A DNA stretch of 64,000 nt from positions 1 through 64,000 of the forward strand of contig JACPAV010000024.1 of the NCBI GenBank assembly GCA_016180645.1, written 5' to 3'. The notes under the pieces were generated by a model. That model was not told where the DNA came from, ran no database searches, and saw only the letters and a program-made list of their open reading frames with translations. The DNA is from Nitrospirota bacterium. GTDB taxonomy: Bacteria > JACPQY01. The position numbers were made by a program, and so were the translations under genes. Every line of letters starts with the position of its first letter. Within the stretch, counting starts at the first letter, position 1. Shown one piece after another: positions 28,338 through 36,326 of this stretch.

Positions 28338-28808
28338 TTCCGATTCGCATCAGGCTGTGCTTGACAACGCGCTGGACCCGTAGCCGCAGGCTTCAGCCTG
28401 CGTCCGAAGGCCCACCCGTCAACCCGCCGCGGCGGGTAAAGGGTGCGACTACCAAGAGATGCGCCCCGGCAATGATGGGTTTTTAAACAGAGCCTAACCC
28501 GGTCTCCGGCCAACAGCTTGGACTGTGGTATAGTTCCCACGTTTGAAGCCGTCGCCTTCCGCCGTCCGCGGTGCGATGGGCGTCGATCCATGCGGGGGCA
28601 GGTCTCTTGGTCTATTCGATTCTGCTTGCACTCGTATTTCCGCAAGAATCTGGATCTGCTGGAAGCGGAACAGGGCCGGGGAAAAGATCGCATCTACGAA
28701 CGATTGTCACATGCAGCCGCGGTCGCTCCTGGGACGCACCCTTTCCCAAGGCCGAACCAACCGTCGCTTCCACTGCTTTACGCTCCGCGATTCGGAGAGT
28801 AGGATCAG
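28338..28808. other. Gene-poor gap after the NXR-like operon with one palindromic element
   Basis: 471 bp. It contains family A at 28380-28453 and otherwise only short frames without recognisable domains or good starts; I see no supported gene. The GTAGCCGCAGG...GACTACC element may serve as the operon's 3' structure. Confidence 0.5.
28380..28453. repeat. Dispersed palindromic element, family A, with an extended loop
   Basis: As other full copies, but the second hairpin carries an extra self-complementary insert of about 18 bp (GTCAACCCGCCGCGGCGG) at its tip. This shows that the loop of the element varies. Confidence 0.8.
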
Positions 28809-29204
28809 ATGATGAGCAAGCCGATACGGGAGGTCACCATCCAGACCTTGGATGAGAAGGTGGCGCGTTTGCGGGCTGTCGTCGATTCCGGGTCCTTTTA
28901 CAGCATCATTCGCGAGGACAGGATTCCTCCTACCCAAACGATCGCCCGTCAAACCATGCCCACCCAACTGAGGGTCGCCCAAGGTGGACAGATCAGGGTC
29001 GTCGGGGAAGTGCCGCTGTTCATTACGCTTGAAGGCAGGATGATTCGCGATTCCGCGCTTGTGACCCCCGATCTGGTTCAAGACATGCTGGTGGGAGCGA
29101 AGACCATGCAGGCTTGGGACATCAGTGTTCTGAACGACAACGGGGAGACCACCGTTCGCGTCGGCCTCGACATGCGCGACCCCGACATCACCGAAGTCGA
29201 TTGA
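28809..29204 (+). CDS. Retropepsin-like aspartyl protease-fold protein
   Basis: 131 residues with tandem ATGs at 28809 and 28812. The pepsin-retropepsin signature VVDSGSFYSIIRED (D26) is followed by beta-rich sequence with hydrophobic-hydrophobic-Gly (MLVGAKTM), the second typical retropepsin feature. Single-domain bacterial proteins of this kind would act as dimers; many are of unknown function. No signal peptide is seen. It stands alone between the NXR-like operon and an orphan gene, and there is no evidence of cotranscription. Confidence 0.72.
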   Translation: MMSKPIREVTIQTLDEKVARLRAVVDSGSFYSIIREDRIPPTQTIARQTMPTQLRVAQGGQIRVVGEVPLFITLEGRMIRDSALVTPDLVQDMLVGAKTMQAWDISVLNDNGETTVRVGLDMRDPDITEVD

Positions 29205-29264
29205 GCGTGTCCGTGTTCAGGATCCGGCATCCAGTCAGTTTGGATCTTTTCCGGTTTGTCATCA

Positions 29265-29279
29265 CCCATGCCTGACCCT
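29265..29279. repeat. Left arm of inverted repeat flanking an orphan gene
   Basis: CCCATGCCTGACCCT. Its exact 15-bp reverse complement is at 30326-30340, and matching continues imperfectly outwards to about 22 bp. The pair encloses the orphan gene 29300-30184. Confidence 0.7.
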
Positions 29280-29299
29280 GGGCACTTGGGCACTCCTAA

Positions 29300-30184
29300 A
29301 TGAAACGCGAAGTAATCGTTGGAGCATTTCTGTTTTTGGTGGCAGGTGGATACATTTTGTCTAGCTCAACGCTTCCGACCCAATCAGCATGGAGCCTTGC
29401 CGGTCGAGGTCGATACAGTGGGAAGGCAACAACCGAGTTGGTGCGAATACTGGAAAACAAGGTACCACAAGAACGTGTCGATGGAGATTGGGTAGCGCAC
29501 GACCTATTTACAATCCACACCCCCGAGGCGGAAGCCGCTCTGAAGAAGATACTGGTCTCCGATAAGTTCAACGCGACGAACGGGTTCACTTACGCGCTTA
29601 ACGGGAAACTCAAGGACTGGGAGAAGGATGCGTTCATTAGTCAATACGTGCTGAGGTCCACCTCGACTGAGCTTGTGCTTAGCGCAATTGTAGAGGAGGA
29701 AACAACTGGAAACGGTCAGCAATTTGTTTTCGGCGTCACCCTGCACAACCAGTCGAAGAACCCTCTGAACTTGTACGGCGGACTGTCACTCGCCGTTCGG
29801 TCAAACATAGGACACTTCAGAAGGCATTTTCAATATATTTACTTTGAGCAGCTTTCAGCGCTCGACTCCGATCCAGCGAGTCACGAACTCGCGGTGAATG
29901 ACAAGAGGCGGTTTGAGGTTCATTGTGCCGCTCGTCGGGTCAGTGCGCCGAAGGGCGTCGCCCTGAGTGATTCGTTCTTCAACAGTCAGGGTCTATTCTT
30001 GTACGAGAACCCCGGCGTCCTCGCCCATTCCCTTGGACAGCCCGGAACATTCCAAGTCTACTTCATGTATGAACTGACTTGGAGGCTCTCGGAGTATTTC
30101 AGGTCAAGATTAGTCGGAAAGGAAATCTGGACCGGAAGAGTGGTATCGAAGCCCGTTGATATTGTGGTAAGGCCCGTGTTATGA
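29300..30184 (+). CDS. Orphan membrane-anchored protein of unknown function
   Basis: 294 residues with an N-terminal hydrophobic anchor or signal (MKREVIVGAFLFLVAGGYILSS), then a soluble region with no motif I recognise. VFGVTLHNQSKNPLNLYGGLSLAVRSN suggests a beta-sandwich. Base composition is visibly more A/T-rich than its neighbours, and codon use is looser (many AAA, TTT and CAA codons), which hints at transfer. The gene lies between 15-bp inverted repeats. No ribosome-binding site is obvious before the ATG. Confidence 0.6.
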   Translation: MKREVIVGAFLFLVAGGYILSSSTLPTQSAWSLAGRGRYSGKATTELVRILENKVPQERVDGDWVAHDLFTIHTPEAEAALKKILVSDKFNATNGFTYALNGKLKDWEKDAFISQYVLRSTSTELVLSAIVEEETTGNGQQFVFGVTLHNQSKNPLNLYGGLSLAVRSNIGHFRRHFQYIYFEQLSALDSDPASHELAVNDKRRFEVHCAARRVSAPKGVALSDSFFNSQGLFLYENPGVLAHSLGQPGTFQVYFMYELTWRLSEYFRSRLVGKEIWTGRVVSKPVDIVVRPVL

Positions 30185-30325
30185 GCCGGACTCTTCGCAT
30201 GCCCGAGGTCAGGCCTGTGGCAGCGGGAAGGCGGTGGGGTCAGGCTTCACTTATTGACTTATCTACAGGGGATCGCTTCTAAGAATGGAAGCGTTTGCGC
30301 GGCAGTTTCCCCTGCATGGGTCATG

Positions 30326-30340
30326 AGGGTCAGGCATGGG
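30326..30340. repeat. Right arm of inverted repeat flanking an orphan gene
   Basis: AGGGTCAGGCATGGG, the exact reverse complement of 29265-29279. Confidence 0.7.
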
Positions 30341-30364
30341 GGTTGACGCTTTGGAGCGGAACGG

Positions 30365-30457
30365 TCACTCCTTCGCGGCCGGTTTGGTTCCGATCAGGTA
30401 GGAAACGGAGCCGCCAAGAACATCGATGCGACGGACGCGCGGGAAGCTGGCCTCGCG
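30365..30457 (-). pseudogene. Remnant of a methyltransferase gene (C-terminal ~30 codons only)
   Basis: The minus strand reads ...REASFPRVRRIDVLGGSVSYLIGTKPAAKE followed by a stop. This is almost identical to the C-terminus of the intact methyltransferase at 31088 (REAGFPRVRRVDVLGGSVSYLIGTKPAVKA). Similarity stops sharply at 30457, about 45 bp before the toxin gene. It is most likely what is left of a second copy after an insertion or deletion event. Confidence 0.8.
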
Positions 30458-30502
30458 CCGGTCCAGGTGCAAAACATGGCCTGATGCGGTACGACAGGTC
30501 AG

Positions 30503-30817
30503 ATGGAGCGCGACATACTGCGCCGGGCCTTGGATTCCGATTCGTACGAATGGCGCAAGCATGCCCTGCAAAGGATGGCACAAAGGTCGATTTCCCAACC
30601 GGAGGTCGTTTCCATATTGCGAGACGGCGAGATTATTGAGGAGTACCCCGAATCCAAGCCGTTCCCCTCAGCTCTTTTTCTCGGAAGGCCGGCGGGCCGG
30701 GGTTTACATGTTGTGGCGGCTCTGGATTCGGCGGCGCCTTGGGCGTATATTGTTACCGTGTACGAACCCGATATCGAGCACTTTGAGGCCGATTTGAGAA
30801 CCAGGCGAAAGAGATGA
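30503..30817 (+). CDS. DUF4258-type putative toxin
   Basis: 104 residues: HALQRMAQRSISQPEVVSILRDGEIIEEYPESKPFPSALFLG ... HVVAALDSAAPWAYIVTVYEPD. The His-Ala-x-x-Arg-Met-xx-Arg-x-Ile start and the VVxALD...IVTVYEPD end are typical of DUF4258 proteins, which are small RNase-like toxins found with zinc-finger antitoxins. It overlaps the next gene by 4 bp (ATGA), the usual arrangement for a toxin-antitoxin pair. Confidence 0.8.
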   Translation: MERDILRRALDSDSYEWRKHALQRMAQRSISQPEVVSILRDGEIIEEYPESKPFPSALFLGRPAGRGLHVVAALDSAAPWAYIVTVYEPDIEHFEADLRTRRKR

Positions 30818-31050
30818 GGAAGATCCGTTCGCCGCGACCCTGCCCCTTGTGCGGGGGTGAAAAGGAATCGGGTCACACCACCTACACGGTCGACTATGGC
30901 GCCGGCGTGATTGTAGTTCGGGGAGTTCCTGCAACGATTTGCAGCCAGTGCGGGGAAGAGTGGATCGACGCCAAGACGGCTCGGCAACTGGAGCAATCGG
31001 TCTCGGAAGCCAAGAAAAAGAAGCCTCAGCTTGAGGTCATAGGCTTGTAA
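30814..31050 (+). CDS. YgiT-type zinc-finger antitoxin-like protein
   Basis: 78 residues. The zinc-binding pairs C10/C13 (CPLCGG) and C43/C46 (CSQCGEEWID) are as in the MqsA/YgiT N-terminal domain. A short charged tail follows and the C-terminal HTH of full MqsA is absent. It presumably neutralises the DUF4258 protein. Nearby it converges with the methyltransferase gene, 37 bp away. Confidence 0.8.
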   Translation: MRKIRSPRPCPLCGGEKESGHTTYTVDYGAGVIVVRGVPATICSQCGEEWIDAKTARQLEQSVSEAKKKKPQLEVIGL

Positions 31051-31087
31051 GGATCCCGCGATCGGCGGTCCTTCAGGCGGGAGATGG

Positions 31088-32323
31088 CTACGCCTTGACC
31101 GCCGGTTTGGTCCCGATTAAGTAGGAGACGGATCCGCCGAGAACATCGACGCGACGGACGCGCGGGAAGCCGGCTTCGCGCATGAGGGCCACGATTTCGT
31201 TCAGCGTGGGCGTCTGCCCACCTTGATTGAAGAAGAGATCCATTGCGGCCTGAACGGCCGATCCGCGGGGAGTGAGCTTGTCGTCATTCAGAATCGGTTC
31301 CCACACCACCGCGCGTCCACCCGGCTTCAAGCTTTGGAAAGCCTTGCCCAGAAACTTCTTGCCAAATTCAGAGAGCGGTTTGAGCGAAAGTTTCCGCGTG
31401 AGAAAAACCATGTCGTAGCCCTCGCCGGTATCGTCCCAGGTGTCTTTCCACGGGTCCCCGGAGTGGCGGTGGAAGCTATCGACTCTCGACGTGGCGATGC
31501 CATGGTCTTTCATGATGTCCGGGATCTCATCGACGAGGTGCGGCAGACAGGCGAACACCACCTGCGCCTTTGGATTCGCTTCCAGGAGTGCGGCCGCAAA
31601 GCTGACTCCGGCGGAACCGACGATGAATCGGCGCACACCCGAGACATCCACTCTCTCCATGAACGCCCTGTGCGCGGATCGGAGCTGAGCATTGACGACG
31701 TGTATGTAACCCCGGCTCGTGGGATTCTTCCGGTCGAAAATGTCCATTGCCTTCGGGCTCTTCCCGGTCCTGAGAGTGTCCGCAAGGTCCATGAAGGAAG
31801 TCCAGGACTGGCTGAGAAGCGCGAGGACGGGAGCCAAGCTGTACGGCGAATGTCCAACCAGAAACGTGCGGGAGAATTCACTCAAGTCGTAGGTGCCTTT
31901 CCCATCCCTTTGGAGATATCCCATGGCGGTCAGGGCATTGAGAAACGGTTCGAGGGCTCGACGATTCAGTTTGAACTTCCGTGCCAGAGCCTCCACCGAC
32001 CCGCCTTCCGCCGGAAATCGCTCGAAAATCTTTGACCTGAAAGCCGTGATCAGGAGAACGGTGGATTGGACTCCGCCGATTTGTTGCCCGAAGCGACGGA
32101 GGGCGCGCATGTGGGGCATGTACGTGAACAGATCATCCGCCTGCATCGAGGCGAGCAGGCCCACGCTGCGCAACGCCTTTCTACCGGGATCGGGTAGGGG
32201 AAAACGGGCGATCTGCTCCGCTAGTCCCGCAATCTGGCCGGCCACGGTTTGTGAGCCACCATTCGTAAACGGCGGTTTGATTTTTCGGATTCGATCGAGG
32301 ACGTCGGCTGCTGGATGGGTCAT
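31088..32323 (-). CDS. SAM-dependent O-methyltransferase-like protein
   Basis: 411 residues. The N-terminal half has a winged-helix dimerisation region (GGSVEALARKFKLNRRALEPFLNALTAMGYLQRDGKGTYDLSE). The C-terminal half is a class I methyltransferase fold like O-methyltransferase family 2: RFIVGSAGVSFAAALLEANPKAQVVFACLP, then FLTRKLSLKPLSEFGKKFLGKAFQSLKPGGRAVVWEPIL. The usual glycine-rich DVGGG motif is degenerate (VGSAG), so SAM binding is not certain. It lies 130 bp downstream of the nitroreductase gene and may be the last gene of the long operon or separately expressed. The substrate is unknown. Confidence 0.75.
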   Translation of the reverse strand: MTHPAADVLDRIRKIKPPFTNGGSQTVAGQIAGLAEQIARFPLPDPGRKALRSVGLLASMQADDLFTYMPHMRALRRFGQQIGGVQSTVLLITAFRSKIFERFPAEGGSVEALARKFKLNRRALEPFLNALTAMGYLQRDGKGTYDLSEFSRTFLVGHSPYSLAPVLALLSQSWTSFMDLADTLRTGKSPKAMDIFDRKNPTSRGYIHVVNAQLRSAHRAFMERVDVSGVRRFIVGSAGVSFAAALLEANPKAQVVFACLPHLVDEIPDIMKDHGIATSRVDSFHRHSGDPWKDTWDDTGEGYDMVFLTRKLSLKPLSEFGKKFLGKAFQSLKPGGRAVVWEPILNDDKLTPRGSAVQAAMDLFFNQGGQTPTLNEIVALMREAGFPRVRRVDVLGGSVSYLIGTKPAVKA

Positions 32324-32453
32324 GGGTGATTCCTCCCTTTGGCCGCTACCATAGCGAAGACGGGCATTGGCGACAAGCCGAATGCGCGGAGAGGGCAGGC
32401 CATCGGGTTCGCGTATCGCTCAAGGGTGACCTACGATGTCCGCAAAGATCCGC

Positions 32454-33230
32454 CTACAACCAGGAGATCTCCGGCTCCTTCCGGTCGGACGGCTGATCGT
32501 AAGCCGTTCCCTGCCAAGGATATCCGAGCGTGGACACCGAAGCGATCGTCCACCCGCGCGGCACGCGCAGCTTCTTCATCATATTGGGAGAATACTTGAT
32601 GAACTTGGCGAATCCAATCCAGCAGCTCCCGAGGCCCATGGCATGGGCGGCTAGGGCGAGGTTCTGTGTGGCGGCGGAACAGTCCTCCAGCCAAGTCTGG
32701 GCGCGTTTATTTCCCAGAATGAGGATGAGGACCGGCGCCTTGTGATACGTGTCGGCCGATTTCGATTCGCAGATTGAGCGCATCCCTTGGAGGATTCTTG
32801 GGTCCATCGTCTTGAAGAGTCCGGGATCGAAGATCCTGAAGAGAAGCTTGAGAAATCGCCACCTAAACTCTTTTCGCGTGAATGTTTTCAGGCAGAGGTC
32901 CATGCCCTTGAGGGTAACGGCCCGGATCTTGTCGATCATCTCCGTATCGCGGACGACGACAAACTTCCACGGTTGGGCGTTCATGCCGGACGGCGCCCAG
33001 TGGGCGAGATCGATGATCTTGCGGATAGTTTCTTCGGGAACGGGCGTTCTTTCGTAGAGGCGAACGCTCCGCCGGCTTCGGATGAGGCGCCCGATTTCCT
33101 CGACGGGGTAGGGGTGGAGTACTGCGGCGTCACCCTGAGCGGAGCGAAGGGTCTGTATGGGTGCGGTGTCGAGATTCTTCGCTTCGCTCAGAATGACCCC
33201 CGACGGTGAGACGACGCCCCTTTTCGTCAC
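32454..33230 (-). CDS. Nitroreductase-fold flavoprotein
   Basis: 258 residues if started at the GTG at 33230, which overlaps the ferredoxin stop (GTGA); no ATG precedes the domain. The FMN-binding nitroreductase fold begins IGRLIRSRRSVRLYERTPVPEETI and continues IIDLAHWAPSGMNAQPWKFVVVRD, QNLALAAHAMGLGSCWIG and LGYPWQ. Such enzymes reduce nitro groups, quinones, enones or flavins. Ferredoxin-nitroreductase fusions are common; here the halves are separate but overlapping genes. A dispersed repeat (33129-33197) makes up most of the first ~35 residues (GVILSEAKNL...TLRSAQGDAA), so the native N-terminus was altered. Confidence 0.78.
   Translation of the reverse strand: MTKRGVVSPSGVILSEAKNLDTAPIQTLRSAQGDAAVLHPYPVEEIGRLIRSRRSVRLYERTPVPEETIRKIIDLAHWAPSGMNAQPWKFVVVRDTEMIDKIRAVTLKGMDLCLKTFTRKEFRWRFLKLLFRIFDPGLFKTMDPRILQGMRSICESKSADTYHKAPVLILILGNKRAQTWLEDCSAATQNLALAAHAMGLGSCWIGFAKFIKYSPNMMKKLRVPRGWTIASVSTLGYPWQGTAYDQPSDRKEPEISWL
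33129..33197. repeat. Dispersed repeat (CCCTGAGCGGAGCGAAGGG type) in the nitroreductase N-terminus
   Basis: GTCACCCTGAGCGGAGCGAAGGG, a 15-bp spacer, then GATTCTTCGCTTCGCTCAGAATGAC: two related arms in inverted orientation. It is read in frame on the minus strand. Confidence 0.75.
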
Positions 33231-33544
33231 GCTCTGTCGGAAACGAGTTTTCGTTTCGCCTGAGACAACCCAGTGTACGGGGGGTAATTGTTCAGAGGGG
33301 CATATCCGATCGGCGGCGCGCCGGTGATGATGCGGTTCTGACCCCTGACCTCGATGGCGCCGGGCGAGCAACTCACCTTGCAATTGCGGCAGCCAATGCA
33401 GATGTTCGGAAGCCGCGCGACTTTCCGGTCGACGATCTTGAGGACGCCCATGGGGCAGGTGCGAGTACAGTTGGCGCACAAGTCGCACTTCGAGTGGTCA
33501 ATGATTACGTCGGGACTCTCAATTTGGCCATCGAGGATCAGCAT
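33227..33544 (-). CDS. 2[4Fe-4S] ferredoxin
   Basis: 105 residues. Two cluster motifs are seen: C20-x2-C23-x2-C26-x3-C30 (CDLCANCTRTCP) and C49-x2-C52-x2-C55-x3-C59 (CIGCRNCKVSCS). A tail of about 45 residues has no motif. It lies 3 bp after the acyl-CoA ligase remnant and overlaps the nitroreductase gene (GTGA), so the two should be made together, with electrons passing between ferredoxin and flavoprotein. Confidence 0.88.
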   Translation of the reverse strand: MLILDGQIESPDVIIDHSKCDLCANCTRTCPMGVLKIVDRKVARLPNICIGCRNCKVSCSPGAIEVRGQNRIITGAPPIGYAPLNNYPPYTGLSQAKRKLVSDRA

Positions 33545-33547
33545 GGG

Positions 33548-35097
33548 TCAGGCCAACCTGTGCACGTTTGGACCCGACGGGCTGAACGTGGATTTCAGGA
33601 ACTCGTCCTTTGGCTTCTCCGACGGGGTCTTCGGAATCTCGGATAGGATTTGGACGTAGGTCGGGATGAAGTTTGTCGGGAGGGAAGCCCTGCATCTCTC
33701 TCGAATTGCGGTGGGGAGGAGGGTGCGGCCATCATGAGTGGAAACGGCTGCCACGAGATCGACTTCGCCTGGTGCGCCGGAAGCCGCCGGAACGCCATAG
33801 ACGTAAACCTCCGAAACCTCATCCAGCTCTCCGATGACTTTCTCAACGAAATCGGTCGGCACGAAATCGCCCTGCCGCCTAAGGCTTCGGCCCTTCCGAT
33901 GATCGAAAAACATCCAGCCGTTCTCGTCCGCGTGCCCGATGTCGCCGCTTCTCAGCCATCCTCCGCGGGTCTTGTCCTTCGAGGCTTCAGGATTGCGCAG
34001 GTAGTCCACCTGCGTCGGCCCGAGCTTCATCCGCGACACGATTTCGCCCTGCACGCCGGCCGGCACGTCGCGATCGTTGTCATCTACAATCCGGAAATCG
34101 ATGATGCCGGGGATGCGTTTCTTTCCGAAGGTTCCGTGCGGTCCTTCTCCAATCGGCCGGAACGTGAATCCCCCTTCCACGCTTGCGTACCATTCCAGAA
34201 TGTTCAAGTTGAATCGTTGTTCGAAATCCTCCCAGGCGAGAAGGAGGTGATGCCGTAGCGCCGGGTGACATCCCAGATGCGTTTCTTCGTGAATCTGCGG
34301 CTGATCACGGCGGGGATGCCGAGTTCGAGGGCGGGGTAGACGGTTACGCCCTGCGAGTTACCGTGGGAGAGTGAAAGGCCGGTGTAGAGGATGTCCGATC
34401 GGCGATATCCGAAGAAATGGCCGAGCATGGACATGAAGAAAAAGCGGACATTCGGTTGCACGACCCCTTTCGGATTCCCGGTGGTGCCGGAGGTGTAAAT
34501 GATCTGGAAGGGTGCCCACATATCTTTGGCGCGATCCTGGGGATCGAGACCCTTGGCGCTGTTCAGGATCGGTAGAACGGGTGGGAACCCCGTGGAGCCG
34601 GGCGGCCGTTCCGATTCGATGACGAAGGTATGCTTGATGGCCGGAACTTTGGGAAGAACTTCCTTGGCTTCCGAATCAAGGTTGTCGGCGAAGATGAGCA
34701 GTTTCGACTGGCTGTGATCGAGGATGTAGGTGAGCAGGTCGCCTCGATTTCGTGGGTCGATCGGGACGGCAACCGTGCCCGTGAGGGACGCGGCGGCGAA
34801 GGCGTACAGCATCTCCGGGTAGTTTTGTGAAAAGACGGCGAAGCGGTCGCCTGGCTTGAGACCGCGGGCGAGGAGTTCATGCGCCAAGGCGTGAGACCGC
34901 TGGTTCAGCTGACGCCGAGTGATGCGTTCTTCCGGGTGGTCCCCGTTTTCGAAGATGTACGCGATCGCATCGGGGGACTTGCGCGCTTCCATCTCGATCC
35001 GGTGGCCGAGGATCGCCGGGTTTAGAGGGGAGAGGGCCGCGCGGACACGTCCCGTCAGCATCCGCCGGACGACGGTGAGGGTGGCGAGGGTGTACAC
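33548..35097 (-). pseudogene. Acyl-CoA synthetase (AMP-forming) broken by an out-of-frame internal deletion
   Basis: The N-terminal part (GTG at 35097, or ATG at 35061) is a normal ANL-superfamily ligase with the P-loop IIYTSGTTGNPKGVV, running to DVTRRYGITSF at about 34245. There it shifts frame and stops (SPGRISNNDST). In another frame the sequence resumes at WEDFEQRFNLNILEWYASVEGG and continues through LRSGDIGHADENGWMFFDHRKG to the C-terminal Lys domain (KTPSEKPKDEFLKS), stopping at 33548. About 45-60 codons normally found between these points are missing. Either the gene is dead or the assembly has a local deletion. It would have activated a carboxylic acid as a CoA ester. Confidence 0.8.
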
Positions 35098-35111
35098 GTT
35101 TCCGAGGCGTG

Positions 35112-36326
35112 TCACACGCTGAGTATGTGCACGGCCATCGCGGCGGCTTCGTTCCCGAGCGCGCCTCCGCCGTTCTGGGTGAGGCCGACATTGGCGCCCG
35201 CGACCTGCCGATCGCCGGCCTCGCCTCTGAGTTGCCACACGACCTCCGAGATCTGGGCGATGCCCGTGGCGCCGACCGGATGGCCTTTGGAGCAGAGTCC
35301 TCCGCTTGTGTTCACCGGAATTCGCCCTCCGAGCGTTGTGGCTCCTTCATCCACGAGCCGGCCTCCTTCACCTTCAGCACATAGCCCGAGTTCTTCGTAG
35401 GCGAGAAGCTCGGCGGTGGAAGTGGCATCGTGAACCTCGGCGACGCTGATCTCCTTGGGGCCCAGGCCGGCGATTTCGTAAGCCTTCCGCGCGGCCCGTT
35501 CGACGATGCCCGGCTCTCCGAACGATCGATCTTTCCCCGAAACGAGCACCGAAGCACGAACGTGGATGGGCTTCGTGGTGAATCGCCTGGCCGTGGCTTC
35601 ATCGCAGACGATCGCGGCGGCGGCGCCGTCGCCGATGGGCGACGTCATCATCCGCGTGAGCGGCTCGACGACGGGAGGAGAGCCCATGACTTCATCGACA
35701 GTCACGCGCTCCCGGTACTGGGCGTGTGGGTTGAGGCTTCCGTGGTAATGGTTCTTCACCGCGATCTTCGCAAAGTGTTCTTTCTTTGTGCCGAATCGAT
35801 CCATGTGCATCCGGGCGACCATCGCGTAGAAGTCCATGAACAGGCTCCGCTGTGATCCCGCCTCACCGGGCGCGGGTTTGTCGGACGAGGCCTTCAGGGC
35901 TTCGGCGATTTGCGCCATCATTTCGACATCCACCGCGCTGCCCAGAGCGCGAAAGGATTTCTTCTTGTCCTCATCATAAAGCTTCTCCACCCCGAGGGCG
36001 AGGGCGACATCGATCATCCCCGAAGCCACGGCCATCCAGCCGAGGTGGAACGCCGTCGAAGAGCTGGCGCATGCGTTTTCGGCGTTGACGATGGGGATCG
36101 CCTCGATGCCGAGGGGTCTGAGGAGTACTTGGCCACGTATGCATTCTTGTCCGGACATGAGGCCGGCCATCGCGTTGCCGACGTAGGCGGCTTGGAGTGC
36201 GCCCTTGTCCATTCCGGCATTCTTGAGCGCACTCTCCACGGCCTCGCGGGCGAGGTCTTTCAGAGAACGGTCGGGAAATTTCCCGAAGTGAGTCATGCCG
36301 ACTCCGACGACCATCACTTTTCTCAT
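35112..36326 (-). CDS. SCP2-type thiolase / lipid-transfer-like acyltransferase
   Basis: 404 residues from the ATG at 36326, which overlaps the acyl-CoA dehydrogenase stop (ATGA). Nucleophile C86 lies in AENACASSSTAFHLG. The second Cys (C345) and H349 lie in GGLCSKGHPVGATG, and the NEH-like motif is replaced by EVHDATSTAE, as in SCP-x/SCP2 thiolases. These enzymes cleave branched or steroid side-chain 3-ketoacyl-CoA, or carry out retro-aldol-type cleavage with a DUF35 partner; no DUF35 gene is seen nearby. Its place next to two acyl-CoA dehydrogenases supports a role in side-chain shortening. Confidence 0.87.
   Translation of the reverse strand: MRKVMVVGVGMTHFGKFPDRSLKDLAREAVESALKNAGMDKGALQAAYVGNAMAGLMSGQECIRGQVLLRPLGIEAIPIVNAENACASSSTAFHLGWMAVASGMIDVALALGVEKLYDEDKKKSFRALGSAVDVEMMAQIAEALKASSDKPAPGEAGSQRSLFMDFYAMVARMHMDRFGTKKEHFAKIAVKNHYHGSLNPHAQYRERVTVDEVMGSPPVVEPLTRMMTSPIGDGAAAAIVCDEATARRFTTKPIHVRASVLVSGKDRSFGEPGIVERAARKAYEIAGLGPKEISVAEVHDATSTAELLAYEELGLCAEGEGGRLVDEGATTLGGRIPVNTSGGLCSKGHPVGATGIAQISEVVWQLRGEAGDRQVAGANVGLTQNGGGALGNEAAAMAVHILSV

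Larger units (their letters stand above)
30185..30502. other. Gene-poor gap with GGTCAGGC repeats, an inverted-repeat arm and a gene remnant
   Basis: 318 bp. GGTCAGGC occurs at about 30208, 30239 and 30329, and the last is inside the right arm (30326-30340) of the inverted repeat. The right end holds the methyltransferase remnant 30365-30457. No intact gene is seen. Confidence 0.55.

Noticed and set aside
28518-28802. Short plus-strand frame of 94 codons in the gap after the NXR-like operon
   Set aside because: No ribosome-binding site, no motif, and overlapping frames of similar length; not supported as a gene.
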